A stretch of 64,000 bases of DNA from Rhinopithecus roxellana (Eukaryota > Chordata > Mammalia > Primates > Cercopithecidae): contig NC_044568.1 of NCBI RefSeq assembly GCF_007565055.1, forward strand, positions 24,687,936 to 24,751,935, given 5' to 3'. How positions within the stretch are numbered: position 1 is the first letter of the stretch; every line of letters starts with the position of its first letter. The notes below the pieces were generated by a model. That model searched no databases, was not told the origin of the DNA, and saw nothing but the letters and a program-made list of their open reading frames with translations. Shown here piece after piece: positions 1 through 11,979 of the stretch. The position numbers and the translations under genes were made by a program.

Positions 1-19
1 GCGGCCAGGCTGTCCTCAC

Positions 20-121
20 CGGTAGTTCCGCTCGCCCACACAGTTGTTGAGCCACTTGCAGTGATGGTCGAAACCGCACACGCACTTGTTGCAGGCGCTG
101 CAGTGCTTGGAGCGAGCGCTC
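20..121 (-). CDS. ZDHHC1: ZDHHC1 coding exon: core of the DHHC domain
   Basis: The acceptor ctgcag lies at 127-122 and the donor gtgagg at 19-14. The exon begins with the last base of a Val codon and ends with the first two bases of the Arg codon of NYR. It encodes SARSKHCSACNKC, then VCGFDHHCKWLNNCVGERNY, so it holds the catalytic DHHC cysteine and most zinc ligands. The length, 102 bases, keeps the frame. Confidence 0.96.
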
Positions 122-3100
122 CTGCAGGGAGAGGGGGCACAGCGCAGTCGGCCGGCTTATTCCCTGCTTTGTGGCCCGGCCGGTCGGGGCGGTTGAGTGG
201 GGTCCGTGGAAGGACGAAGCGCCAGGCCTGAGATAGCCCGGAGCGAGGCGACGAGGAGCGCGCGCGCCCTCTGCAGGCGCTGCGGGGTGGGGCCCCTGGA
301 GGAGGCAGCGCTCCCAAGAGCTGGGGGACCCCAGGAGCCGCAAAAGGGGTAAGGAGGTGCACCCCTCCTGCTCCGGGACTGTGCGCCTAGCTGATGCGCC
401 ATGAAACGGAAAATGGGCGTCCTTTCCAGGCAAAGAACCCTGAGAGAAGGCAGAAGATGCAGGTGTGGGCCCAGGGAGCTCCAGACAGCAAGGTGTGGGG
501 CCCAGGGCCTGCACTGCCCTTCCGGACACCTCCGGCAGTGGGTCCCTGTTTCCTTGCCATTCTATGGGAATGGTACTGGCATTTTTCCAGAAACTTCAGT
601 CTGTGTGGACTAAGAGAAAAGAGGCAAAAGAAGTGCAGGCCGTCATCCGTGTGAGCATGCTCACCACAGGGGCTCAGGGTAGTCTCCCAGCCCAGGGAGG
701 CACGGGGGAAGGCCCAAAGGCACAACCCCTCCCCCAGAACAGGGCAGAGCCCTGCAATGGGCAGCAGCTGCTGGAGCAGCCGCTTGGAAAGTGTGCTGGC
801 GGGTGCCCAGTGAATGGCAGGAAGTCCTTGGCGCCTTAAGGCTAGGGGCTTGCTCAGTCTGCAGACCCCTTCAACAGGCTTCCTGCGGGGGCTGGCCTTG
901 GGCCATGTCCCCATCCCTGATCCCCCACCAGAGACCTGGAGACGGCGGGGCTCCAGAAGGGTGGAAAGGGACCCCTAGAGAGGCAGCTGGGACCAGCCAA
1001 GGGGGTAGGGGTGCAGCACATACTGACTCCTCCATGTTAGCAGAGGGACCTTAGCAAGCCACCTGGCCCCCCTGGGCCTCAGACTCCTCCTGGGTAGGCC
1101 AGGACACCAGTATCTGCTTGGGGGGCCTGGCCGCCCAGGTGTAAATCTGGCTCTGCTATCAGTGGCTATGTCTGGCCTATCAGCCTTTCTAAGTGCTGGG
1201 CTCTTCCTCCTCCATGAAGTGAGAAAACCATGCAGGGTGGCTGCAGGAAGAGCTCAGCACACAGTCTCAGGCATCAACGCCCCTGCCCACCCCTAAATGG
1301 GAATACTGGTGAGAAATGTGGGGCTATCACTGGCAGAGCTGCTCATTAGAAATGTTTGGGCAGGGCCAAATGTTTCCTCCTGTAACTGCTGGAATACTAC
1401 TCCTCATATTCTGTTTCCAATCACCTTCTCTTCACCTTCTCAGGAACCCAATTCTCTGTCACGCCATCAAGGTTCTTGACTGCATAAAACATGAGGGTTC
1501 TGAGGCATCAGGGATGGCTGTGAAGCCCTAGCACCCCCTCTCCACCGTGCACCCCACAGCACACTCGGCAGCCACACGCACCCACACACACTCACACATC
1601 CACGTCGCACAAGTTGCAGTGCAGGTCTTCAATGACATGTGCGTGCTGGCTTCGGTTGAAGATGGGCAGGGGCCCTGCATAGCTCTTATCCCGCACGTTG
1701 GCATCTGCTGGATCGATGGAGACAGCGGTCAGGTGCACCACAAGGTGGCCGGCAAAGATGGCGCCCATGCACTGGCCCAGCAGGTTAAAGACTCACTCCG
1801 CACTCTGCCAGCTGGGAGTCCTACCCCACTCCTTGCAGCCAAAGAACTCCCCACTGCCATGCCAGCCTGCTTTGTGCAGATTCTCTGCCTGTGCCACCTC
1901 CTACCTCCAGTCCCCCAGAGCCTCCTCATCAGACCTCTCCAGGTGACCCCTGTGCCCCAAACGGAAAGGGGGAGGGGCCATCTAGGAAAGGAGTCCACAG
2001 CCAGCCAGCAGTGCCTGCTGTCGCCACCTAGGTGCCCAATCGCAGGGTCCTGGCCTCACTGCTCCAGGCCTGGTGCAGGCCCTAGATGGTCTGACCTCAG
2101 GCTGGTTTCTGGTTTCAGATTCCAAATGATGATGTGAGACTGAAAGAGATCAACCCCACCTAAGGCCCAAGAACCTGAAGTTTAAAGCTTGCTTATCTTG
2201 CTTTCATAGGAAGTCACCTCCAAGAGGGATGCAGCCATCCCCCTTTTCAGTAGCTGGGCCAGATGGAGAACCCCTTGCAGACAGGGGCTTGGACACTTGC
2301 TACCTCCCCTACCAAAAATCTAGGCACTTGGAGTCCTGGGCTGAGTGTCTGGGATGGCCTGCTATGTTCAGGGCCTGGCCAGGGGCAGCATGGCTAGTCT
2401 CTGAAGCTGAAACACAGCTCTTCCAGGACCTATCTGCTCAATGACTGGGCCAAATGCAGGAGACAAGTTTGCTGACAATTTGCTACAAAGTCTAATGTGT
2501 AAAAATTCAGCCGTAGATTCCACCCAGGCAGCCATCCACTCTCCCTCGATCCCACCTGCTTCAGCCCAAAATTGCACTCGTCCTCTTGCTAGCCAGGCAG
2601 ACATCATCCCTCTATCATTCATGCTCTACCCATCATCCATCTGCCATCCTTCATTCATCAGCTGTCCAATCTCTTTTCCTCCCTTCTCCTCCCAGCAGCC
2701 AAATTTCTCTAGATATCCGGATAAACCAGGCTCCGCCCTAGTGTGCCACAGCACAGCTAAGAGAGACAATCCCGTGGCCATCACCGCCCCTTCTATCCCT
2801 ATGGCCAAGTCTTCATCTCTTGCCTGTGCCACTCTATAGCTTCCCAACTCTGCCCCTCCTGTCTGAGTTCCCTTGAGTCTATGCTTCACACGGTCACAGA
2901 GTAAGTTTTTAAAAGCTCAGACCCAAAGCCCTCTCTGCTTGCTTGCACTCCTACAGTGGGTCTCAACAGCTCTCTGGCTGAAATTCACTCCTCTGCTCAG
3001 TGCCAAGGTCCCTTTCCCTCTGGCTCCTCCCAAACCTCTCTGCTATCACCAGCTACTGTGCTCACCATGCCATCCACTCTTCAGACACTGAATGAGGGCA

Positions 3101-6100
3101 AACACTTACTCCCTGCCTGCCCCAACTCTTCTCCTGCCTCACTCCTGGGGTCATTCATTCAGCTGTCTACTGAGGTCTTTTGTTGTGACAGGCACTGAGG
3201 GATATGGCAGGGGCAAGAGTCCCCAGCACTGAAGAGACTGCAGTCTGGTGGAAAACATGGAATTTTTTTTTTTTTTTTTTTTTTTTTTTTGAGGCAGAGT
3301 CTCACTCTGTCGCCGGGGCTGGAGTGCAGTGGCCGGAGCTCACTGCAAGCTCCGCCTCCCGGGTTTACGCCATTCTCCTGCCTCAGCCTCCCGAGTAGCT
3401 GGGACTACAGGCGCCCGCCACTTCGCCCGGCTAGTTTTTGTATTTTTAGTAGAGACGGGGTTTCACCGTGTTAGCCAGGATAGGGATTTTTTTTTTTTTT
3501 TGACGGAGTCTTGCTCTGTTGCCCAGGCTGAAGTGTAATGGCGTGATCTCGGCTCACTGCAACCTCTGTCTCCCAGGTTCAAGTGATTCTCCTGCCTCAG
3601 CCTCCTGAGTAGCTGGGATTACAGACACTTGCCACCACACCTGGCTAATTTTTGTATTTTTAGTAGAGTCAAGGTTTCACCATGTTGGCCAAGGCTGGTC
3701 TCGAACTCCTGACCTCAGGTGATCTGCCCGCCTTGGCATCCCAAAGTGCAGGGATTACAGGCCCCCACTCCCACCCAAAAACATGGATATCAATCAAATA
3801 ATGGGTTAATTACAATGAAGAAAGTTCATGGATATGCCAGTTTGTAACCAAGTGACCTCATCTAGTCTGAAGGGGTCCAGAAGGCTTACCTGAGGAAGTA
3901 TTGTCTCAGCTGAGACTTAGAGAAGAGTGGATTCCAGGGACCTGGCAGGTAAAGAGGAAAGGGGGCCTGGCTAGGGACTGTGGCTGTGGGGAACATGTGG
4001 AGTGCCAACCAGCAGTTTGGCTGAAGTGTGCCTCCAGCTCACGGCTGTCTTGCACAAATGCAAGAATGAGGGTCTGTGTGGCCAATTTCTGGCTTCTCAA
4101 AAGGAACCAGAAGTCTGGGTTTTTATGAGATCTCTCAGTGTTTAAATGTTAAGGAAATAAATAATTTTAAAAACATGCCTATAGAAGGAACATTAAGACC
4201 TGTGCATTTTCTTTGTTAACTATCCTTCAATTCAAAAAAACAAATCTGCAGGCTGAACTCACCCATGGGCTTCTAGTTCTCGACCTCTAATTTAGTTAGG
4301 TGTTGGGAGCAGGGAGAGAGGCAAGGGCATTCCAGGCAAAGACCAGTGCCGTGGAAACAGAAGAGGACAGGGAAAATCACATCAGAGGAAATGGGGGAGA
4401 GAGGCAGAGTCCAGAATGCGGAGCCTTGATGCCATGTTGAGCCACATTTCTTTTCTTTATCTTTTTTGAGACAGAGTCTCTCTCTGTTGCCCAGGCTGGA
4501 GTGCAATGGCACTATCTCGGCTCACTGTAGCCTTCACCCCCCGGGTTCAAGTGATTCTCCAGCCTCAGCCTCCCAAGTAGCTGGGATTACAGGTGTGTGC
4601 CACCACGCCTGGCTAATTTTTGTATTTTTAGTATAGATGGAGTTTTGCATGTTGGCCAGGCTGGTCTGGAACTCCTGACCTCAGGTGATCCATCCGCCTC
4701 TGCCTTCCAAAAATGCTGGGATTACAGGTGTGAACCATCGCACCGGGCCTTGGGCCTCACTGCTTAAGGCAGGAAGAAACCATTAGAAAGCCTGGAGCTG
4801 GGGCGCAACATTATCAGATTTGGTTTTTGGAAAGGGCAGGAATGCAGATGGGTTGGCCGAGGTGAGAGCATGTGTGGGGGACCCGTTTAGAAACTCAGCG
4901 GTCATCCAGGGAAGAGAGGCAGCTGGCAGTGGCAGAAACCGGGAACCAATTCAATGTCTATTTAGGAGGCAAAATCAACAGGGCTGGATGACTGACTGGA
5001 TTTAAGTGAGGAAGGAAGGGGGAGGAGCCAAGAACATGTAGGGAGAACTGAGGTGGGGGAGGAGGGGAGCCACAGGCCTCAAGTGTACCTGTGGACACGC
5101 GGTGATGCTGTAGGTGGCTTCCGCCTGCCCTCACAATCTGCTGAACTCACCATGTGGCGTGATCACCATCTCCAGTGCACCAGCCTTCCCTTCAGCCAGG
5201 GGCCCAGCACCCTAGGGCTCAGCTTGCATCCCTAAGGCCCAGGCCAGTTCCAGGCCCAAGGTGGGTACCTGGTACCCACTATGATTCTACCTCACTCCTC
5301 AGGGGACCTGAGAGAGCCTGCAGAAAGGAGAAGGCTCTGATGGAAGGAAGGAGAGCATACAGGCTGGTCAGGCGCAAACCAGGTAGCTCTGTGAGCTTCT
5401 GCATTGCCCAGAGCAGACAAACCTTGAATGTGGAGACAGAGCCCTCAAACCGTCCCTCTCATGACAGTCAGGCTTCCTGGGCAGCCCATCTGGCCTCACT
5501 GGGTGCCTGCTATGTGATCTCAGGAAGTCACGGAACCTCTGTGCCCAGCTTCTTCACTAGGAAATGGGGAGAATACCTCCTTACAGGATTACTATGAGGA
5601 TCAAATGAGATCATTCATGTAAAGCGGCTGACGCAGGGCCTGGCACATGTAAGGGTTCAATAAATGCTACTGCCTTCTGTTTATCATGATTTGCTTTGCT
5701 TCTACTTGTCCAAGCCATGGGGTTGTTTATCTGGTTAATCTGGTTTCCCAGGTATCCTGATGGCAGAAACTCAGGTGATCCCTAGTGAGGGGCGTGTCCA
5801 TTCCAGATCACAGGAGGAATGTCCCATGATGCATTCCCATGTCCCATGACTTAACAGCACTAAGGCCTGTTGGTCACCTCAGGGAAAGTCCAGTTTTCCA
5901 TTCACAGAACTGATGACCAGCCCCTGGGCTCTAGTGAACAAGAAGCCCCCAGATGGCACTGCTATGTCTAAGGAAGACAACCTCCTCTAGGGTCCCCCTC
6001 CACACACCTACCCTGTCACTCACCAGCCCAGGGCTTTGTGGTTTCCTAAAAGAGCATGTTCACGTTTGTGGCTTAATGAATTCTAGTGCTCACATATATC

Positions 6101-7286
6101 TTAAAGTGCTCCTGGTAGGAGCCTTCCCATCAGACAGAAGATGAGGCTAAGACCCACAGAGCTGGCAGGAGTTGCTCGGTCCTGTGCAGCTCTGAAGGTG
6201 CTGAGTAGGGACAGAGCTCACCACAGGCTCGATGTCCCAGGCTTTCAGGCTTATCCCTGCCAACCACCCTTAGGCCGCCCTCACCTTCCCCACAGGAGTC
6301 ATCTTCGTGAAGGACACTCAAATAGGAACTCTCCAGAAAGGAGCACAGAGATGCCTGCTTCACTGCAATCCCCTGGCTTTGCAGCCACATCCTCTGCTCC
6401 TGGGGGCTGTGGCCAGGGACGGGGCAATCACACCACTGGGCTCAGGCAAGTCTGGGTTTGTCACTATTCCCAGGAGCCTCTGGGGTATCTCCATCCTGTC
6501 TCTTGTCACAATCAACCTCACTCTAAAAGGGTATGATTTACAGAATCAATGTGCCCATAAACAGTCCTGGGCACAGTCTGTCCATAAATAAAACCATATT
6601 TTAAAGGCACCAGGACACTTACCATGTAAAATAATTCTATGGTGACTCTTTGAAAAGTGAAAAATTCTTTGATAAATGGACTAATTACTCCCTACTTCGC
6701 CCTTTGTTCAGCTTTGAACACAATTAGTGTCAGGATGGTTTGAGGCTCCTCCTTCTACAACTGCTCCTGTGGTGCCTCCGCGGACAGGATTCACATCCTT
6801 GCAGGGCTTGACATGCTCCTAGGTATTTTAGGCATGCCCACTCACCCTATCAGGGGGAGAGGTCAGGTGGAGGCTGGAGGCCAGGCTGGGAAGCAGCAGG
6901 TCCCCAGGACTGGGCCCACCCTGCTCTGCTCCCCTGACTGTGCTCCCTGAGGCTCCGAACCTGGCTTTGGGCCTCCGCTGTGCCGGCCATCCTTTGCCTC
7001 CCCACTTCCACACACCAGCCCCATGCTTTCCCAAGGATACAGCGTAGCCAGCAGGCACCCAGTGGTGAGGCAGGAGGGGAACAAGGACCCCAAAGCCGAT
7101 CACAGCAAAGAAAAGGTACAGCAGCCAGGCCACAATCTGGAGCGGGTGAGGGGGCCAGCTCCACCCATTCCGGCGGGATCGCTGGCCCTGCAGCTCAGGG
7201 GAGGGTCCGCTGGGCTGTGCCGGCGGCGCTGTCCACACACTCTTCTCAGGGGCAGTCTTGTTGGAGGGCTTGTTGCAGATGTTCAT
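20..7286 (-). CDS. ZDHHC1: ZDHHC1, palmitoyltransferase (5' part of coding region, three exons)
   Basis: DHHC-family S-acyltransferase, which transfers palmitate from acyl-CoA through an acyl-cysteine intermediate to target cysteines; the human protein is known at the ER/endosome and has been linked to STING signalling. Coding parts are 7286-7041, 1771-1596 and 121-20. They join in frame (246, 176 and 102 bases) to about 174 residues. In order: a polar N-terminus starting MNICNKPSNK, a first membrane segment (about residues 51-72, IVAWLLYLFFAVIGFGVLVP), a second hydrophobic stretch (about 84-97), then the zinc-binding Cys-rich domain with CNLCDVD, HCSACNKC, the catalytic DHHC and WLNNCVGERNY. 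All zinc-ligand cysteines and histidines visible in this part are present. The remaining membrane segments and C-terminus lie off the left edge. The start is the first Met after a pyrimidine-rich acceptor; the human protein is recalled as beginning three residues earlier from another exon. Identification is by sequence recognition and by the 16q22.1 gene order. Confidence 0.95.
122..1595 (-). other. ZDHHC1: ZDHHC1 intron between the CNLC and DHHC exons
   Basis: A 1.5 kb intron with GT-AG ends on the minus strand. It is GC-rich near 120-330 and otherwise unremarkable. I see no Alu in it. The open frames on both strands around 150-1050 have no recognisable protein similarity and no coding signature. 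Confidence 0.85.
1596..1771 (-). CDS. ZDHHC1: ZDHHC1 coding exon: second membrane segment and start of Cys-rich domain
   Basis: The acceptor is ggcccag before TGCATGGGC, and the donor is GATGT followed by gtgagtg at 1595. It encodes CMGAIFAGHLVVHLTAVSID, then PADANVRDKSYAGPLPIFNR, then SQHAHVIEDLHCNLCDVD plus two bases of the next Val. The hydrophobic start is the second membrane segment. The end supplies the first cysteine pair (CNLC) of the zinc-binding domain. From memory the human residue after CNLC is Asn rather than Asp. Confidence 0.95.
2830..3200 (+). mobile_element. L2-like element
   Basis: Pyrimidine-rich text with L2-type phrases (agctcagacccaaagccctc, then cttgcactcctacagtgggtc) grading into a tail resembling other L2 3' ends. 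Diverged; boundaries uncertain. Confidence 0.4.
3262..3482 (-). mobile_element. AluY, 5'-truncated, inserted in the T-run of an older Alu
   Basis: Antisense Alu from a T24 run to ttagccaggatag, where it stops short, so the first 70 or so bases of the element are missing. It carries the change agtggccggagctcac, typical of Old World monkey AluY. It sits inside the T-run of the Alu that follows. Confidence 0.85.
3488..3770 (-). mobile_element. AluS host element
   Basis: Antisense full-length Alu after a second T-run. The duplicated target AAAACATGGA is found at 3252-3261 and again at 3778-3787, outside both this element and the AluY before it. The AluY is therefore the later, nested arrival. 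Confidence 0.85.
4462..4748 (-). mobile_element. Alu element (antisense)
   Basis: Starts cttttttgagacagagtc and ends accatcgcaccgggcc; both arms are present. Confidence 0.88.
5490..5670 (+). mobile_element. MIR element
   Basis: Carries the MIR core pattern: tgcctgctatgtgatctcag, then gaaatggggagaatacc, and the tail gcctggcacatgtaagg followed by ttcaataaatg. Confidence 0.75.
7041..7286 (-). CDS. ZDHHC1: ZDHHC1 first recognised coding exon
   Basis: 82 codons from ATG at 7286-7284 to the GCT of YA at 7043-7041, followed by donor gtatcc. Upstream is a pyrimidine-rich tract ending cctccggag, a plausible acceptor directly before the ATG. It encodes MNICNKPSNKTAPEKSVWTA, a Pro/Arg-rich cytosolic stretch, then the first membrane segment and LLPHHWVPAGYA. 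The exon ends exactly on a codon boundary, matching the phase of the next exon. Confidence 0.94.
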
Positions 7287-8429
7287 CTCCGGAGGGAGAA
7301 ACAGTAGAGAGAGCATTAGCCCAAGAGGCCGGGCTGGAGCCCAGGGCCCATGTCTGCAGCCAGGTTTCAGCAGGGGGGAGTAGGCTGCGACACAAAACCA
7401 TCGCCCAGCTACTCTGCCGGGGATACTGGCATCCTAGCATGATAGAGACAGGCAGTGGGGAAAGGGTGGGAGTGGGCTGCTGTCTCAAAGCCCAAAGCAA
7501 ACCCTGGCCCCGGCCTGGCCAGGACAAGGTAGGAGGACCCAGGGTTTATTCAGGACACAGTGCTGCTGCCTGTTACTCAAAGTGCTGTCTCCACAGCCAT
7601 TGCAGTTAAACCCAATAAGACATGTTCTCATCTGGTAACAATATCAGGCTGGGGCCAGAGTGATGAGAACACATGCTGATTCTGTTAGGATTAGTCACCT
7701 CCTTCCTGAGGTCCAAATCCAAGTGTCAGACACCCCCGCTATCCTTTGCTCAGGGAAACAGGGAATGGGGCGCCCAGAAGGAGGATCTGCCCTCTGCCCC
7801 ACAGTGGATACAAAATCCCTTTAGGACTGGGGGAGCCTGAAGCTCTGCCCCATGCTGCCTGAGGGTTCTCGGCTGGGGAGGGACCAGCTCACGAGACGGA
7901 GGGAAGGATTCCTCTTTAGTTCCCTTCAGCAGCAGAAATGACCATGTTTCTCTAAGTAAATCTGGGCCTGGTGTACAGTTTTGTACAGAAAGCTGGGCTA
8001 ATGCTCTTGGACTCAGAGGCAGACCACCAGATGGCATCAACCACCCCCTCCACCCGCCACCCTCTAGCCAGACAGCTGGCCCAGTGGCCAGAGATGAATG
8101 CCGGGCAGGAAGGGGTGGGCTACAGAAGGAAGACCCCCATCCCCAGGATCTGGGCCCAAGATGGGACGACAGCCCAGGCAGGCAGTGCCATACCTGGAAG
8201 ACAGGCCAGCTCTGCGCTCGTGGTGGGAAAGCCAGGAGCTGGGGCTAAAACCCTGGTAGCTAAACTCTCCTTTCAGGAGCCTCTGCCCATGAGACAGGGA
8301 ACCTAAGCAGAAAGGGTGCCACAGACCCCGACTCAGCGCATCTGCCTGGATCACCTTTCTCACTTCTCAGTCCACAGAATGAGGCTTGATCTTCAGAGCC
8401 AACTGCAAGCACTGCCTCATCCAGGAAGC

Positions 8430-8660
8430 TTTCCCTGACGCCCTGAGTCAGGGGGCCCTTATGCTAAGTCATTGTTGGGCAAATTACTTTGCCATTTGGG
8501 ATGCTTTGCAATCCCCATGTCTGCCCCTGTTAGGACAGCTTTCCCCAAAGGCAGCAAATGTGCTGGGTGGGGTTTATTCATCTCTGTCCCCTATGTCCCT
8601 TCCCCCAGGCACCCAGAATTGTACCTTGTACACAGTAGATCCTCAGTAAATGTTTGCTGA
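8430..8660 (+). mobile_element. L2/MIR-type 3' fragment
   Basis: Ends with the tail ccaggcacccagaattgtac, then acacagtagatcctcagt and aaatgtttgctgac, which is shared by L2/MIR 3' ends. This fragment overlaps a possible small 5' exon of ZDHHC1 on the other strand. Confidence 0.55.
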
Positions 8661-9032
8661 CTTGAAAACATCTGAAATAAAAGGAAACGTGGGCATAGTA
8701 AATGGTGTGGAATCCTGGTCCACCCTAAGCCATCTGGCCCGCTTTCCCCTGCCTTCCATCCATCCAGCCCTGCCCCCTTTCTGCAGGGTCGTGAACCCAT
8801 GCCTCTTCGCAGCCCATCTCCCTCTGCTGGCTGGCTACCACCCTGACTGCCAGACACTCACTCCTAACCACCCTGCCCTTCAGCCAACCTGTGGCTCAGA
8901 GCTTCCTGCAGGCCAAGCCTAGCATTATTTGAAGTGACCTCTGAGTAGTCCCCCAGAGGTCTCAAAACTAAATGGAGGACTTAAGTTTTTCCCCAGGGAT
9001 TCAGCTGGTGGTTTTTTGGTTTTGGGTTTAGG

Positions 9033-9338
9033 GTTTTTTTTCTCCTGAGACAGGATCTTGCTCTGTTGCCCAGGCTGGAGTGCAGTGGCACCATCACAGC
9101 TCCTGGGCTGTGACCTCCTGGGCTCAAGTGATCCTCCCACCTCAGCCTCCAGAGTAGCTGGAACTACAGGCACGTACCTGGCTAATTTTTTTATTTTATT
9201 TTATTTTAATTGTAAAGACCGGGTCCCACTATGTTGCCCAGGGTGGTCTCCAACTCCTGGACTCCGGACTCAAGAGATCTGTCAGCCTTGGCCTCCCAAA
9301 GTGCTGGGATTATAGGCGTGAGCCACCATGCCTGGCCT
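9033..9338 (-). mobile_element. AluJ element (antisense)
   Basis: Old, diverged Alu running from ttctcctgagacaggatctt to agccaccatgcctggcc, directly abutted by a second old Alu. Confidence 0.85.
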
Positions 9339-9647
9339 TGCTTTGTTTTGTTTTGTTTTTTGTTTTTGAAACAGGGTCTTGCACTGTCACCCAGGTTGGA
9401 GTGTCATGGCACAATGATAGCTCACTGAAGCTTCAATTTCCTGGACTCAAGTGATCCTCCTGCCTCAGCCTCCTGAGTAGCTAGAACTAGAGCAGCGTGT
9501 TGCTATGCCTAGCTATTTATTTTTTATTTTTGCAGAGACAGTCTCACTATGTTGCCCAGGCTGGTCTCCAACTCCTGGGCTCAAGCGATCTTCCCACCTT
9601 ATCCTCCCAAAGCACTGAGATTACATGCATGACCCAGTATCCCAGCC
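9339..9647 (-). mobile_element. AluJ element (antisense), tandem with the previous one
   Basis: Begins with a TTTTG-rich tail, then gaaacagggtcttgcactg, and ends at cagtatcccagcc. Strongly diverged. Confidence 0.82.
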
Positions 9648-10247
9648 CTCACTTTCTTTTGCAAGTCCCCCAAAGATAGCAAATCTTTGTCCTTGTATTG
9701 TGGAAATGTCAAAGGTCATCAGGTCAAGCCCTGTGAATACGGTTGGGCTGGATGGTTCTTCTCTGGGGCCAATCCCTGTGGCTTGCACATCAGCTCTCCA
9801 GGGACACCATCACCAGGGCAACTACTTTGAAAGGAATCCATGAATTTGGAATTCCTAAAGTCTGGCTCTCCTTTTGTCATCCCCAAACCTAAACAACCCT
9901 ACACCTTGCAGGAGTTTCCAAAGAGCAAAACAGAGGCATGCGGCTGATAGGGCCCCACTGCCTGGCAGTGGCCACACGTACCCCCAGCGCTGCTGTATCC
10001 CGGACTCCTGAGGCAGGAGAAGTCACCATCTGCAGCCAGGCACCCGCCACATACAGCCTTGGGGATGCCTCTGACTCCAAATCAGGATACTCCCTTGGTC
10101 CAGGAAGCGAGCACTTGTTTGAGGCTGTGGAAATGGGGATGGTGCTGCCAGGCAGACCTCCCTCGGCAGAGGCAGCATTCCGGAATAGATGCCCAGGCTG
10201 GCCCACAGGCATGCCCAGGCCAGCCTACTCTTCACTGACAAAATTTT

Positions 10248-10550
10248 CTTTTTTTTTTTTTTTCTTTTTGAGACGGAGTCTCGCTCTGTTGCCAAGGCTG
10301 GAGTGCAGTGGTGCGATCTCGGCTCACTACAAGCTCCGCCTCCCAGGTTCACGCCATTCTCCTACCTCAGCCTCCCAAGTAGCTGGGACTACAGGTGCCT
10401 GCCACCATGCCTGGCTAATTTTTTGTATTTTTAGTAGAGACGGGGTTTCATCGTGTTAGCCAGGATGGTCTCGATCTCCTGACCTTATGATCCACCCGCC
10501 TCGGCTTCCCAAAGTGCTGAAATTACAGGCGTGAGCCACCGCGCCCGGCC
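10248..10550 (-). mobile_element. AluY element (antisense)
   Basis: Full length from the T-run before gagacggagtctcgctctg to gagccaccgcgcccggcc. Short duplicated flanks (cactga) lie on both sides. Confidence 0.9.
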
Positions 10551-11689
10551 CACTGAGATTTTCTCCTGCAGAGCTGGTGGCCACAAATTCCTTCGGCCCA
10601 AAAGATTTTGATTAAAAGGGCTGGGAGGTCGGAGAGAATCCAATATGGGGCTCCCAGACCATGGATGGGACCAAACACTGTCACCAGACCCTGGGACTTC
10701 TCTGGCTGTTGCTCCCCTCTCAGCACTTCTCTAGAAGACCAGATTGAAAGACATGTGGCTCTGTTCCCCGACAACGTGGCCAGCTGGCACCCTCTGACCT
10801 TGGCCAGTCAGCACTTATCGGGGCCCAGCCTGCGTACTTAGGATGTAAACACAGATGAGACCGGGTGCATGCCCTCAGGGGCTTCTTTTCTGGGACCTGG
10901 ACAGACACAAACAGAAACCAGGGCAGTGGTGAATGGGCATTTTGGCAGCCCATGCAAGGGCCAGCCATCCAATGTGGCAGAACACAGGGTGGACAGGTTG
11001 CGGGGGCGGGGGCTAGGGGAAGGAGGGAGGGGAGGGCAGGACCCAGTGAGAGATGGGACCGAAGAAGTTGTGGGGCTCAGATCTCAGGGGGCCTAGAAGG
11101 CCAGGTGAGGACACATGGACACTGCTGGAAGAGCCACAGGGAGGCAAAGTAAGCTTAAGGCATGAGAGTGACCCAATGGCTCAGGGTGCTTTGGAAAACT
11201 TTCTAGCCAGTGGGGAGAAGGGCATGGGGGAAGTGGTACCACAGCAGCCCAGCAGGGAGCCCAGCAGCTCTGTGCTTTGGGAGAAGCTGGTCAGAAGGTG
11301 GTGGTGAAGCCCACAAGCTCCCTGCTGCCCACCTGGCTACCCCCAGATGCATCTTTGCAGGGTTCAGAGGTACACGGCCTTGGGAAAACATTCTTCACGT
11401 ACCTTCTACTGCCACAGAACAAACCATACAGAGTCAGGCTGGTGGTGATAAAGGGAAGACAGGAAGGAGGGGGTCCTGTGGCCTGGGTAAGCCAAGGACC
11501 CACCTGGCTACTGAGGCAGGCAGGAGGGGCTGTGGAGGCCCCTCCCTTGTCCCGCGCAAGATGGAAGCCATTGGCAGGATGACAGTAATCTGTTCATGTT
11601 AACATTCACTTGCGAAAAGCCTTAGATGGTGTTTTCAGTATAAGGTTAGGCTACCTTAATTTATTATTATATTATTATTATTATCATTA

Positions 11690-11979
11690 TTTTAAGACTG
11701 AATCTCACTCTGTCGCTCAGGCTGGAGTACAGTGGCTCAATCTCAGCTCACTGCAACCTCCACCTCCCAGGTTCAGGCAATTCTCCTGCCTCAGCCTCCC
11801 AAGCAGCTGGGATTACAGTCACGCACCACCACATCCAGCTAATTTTTATATTTTTAGTAGAGACAGAGTTTCACCATGTTGGCCAGGCTGGTCTCAAGAA
11901 CTCCTGACTTCAGATGACCCACCTGGCTCGGCCTCCCAAAGTGCTGGGATTACAGGCGTGAGCCACCATGCCCTGCCTG
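11690..11979 (-). mobile_element. AluS element (antisense)
   Basis: Alu body after an ATT-rich tail. The target duplication taccttaatttat lies at 11652-11664 and 11982-11994. Confidence 0.88.

Larger units (their letters stand above)
1772..7040 (-). other. ZDHHC1: ZDHHC1 intron after the first recognised coding exon
   Basis: A 5.3 kb intron with a gtatcc donor and a cag acceptor. It holds L2-like sequence (about 2830-3200), a nested Alu pair (3262-3770), another Alu (4462-4748) and a MIR (about 5490-5670). I see no exon in it: the reading frame of the flanking exons is complete without one. Confidence 0.8.

Noticed and set aside
3289..3538. Plausible-looking peptides from Alu repeats here and at about 20 other places
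   Set aside because: They are translations of antisense Alu (for example the recurring SLTLSPGLECSG type text), not genes.
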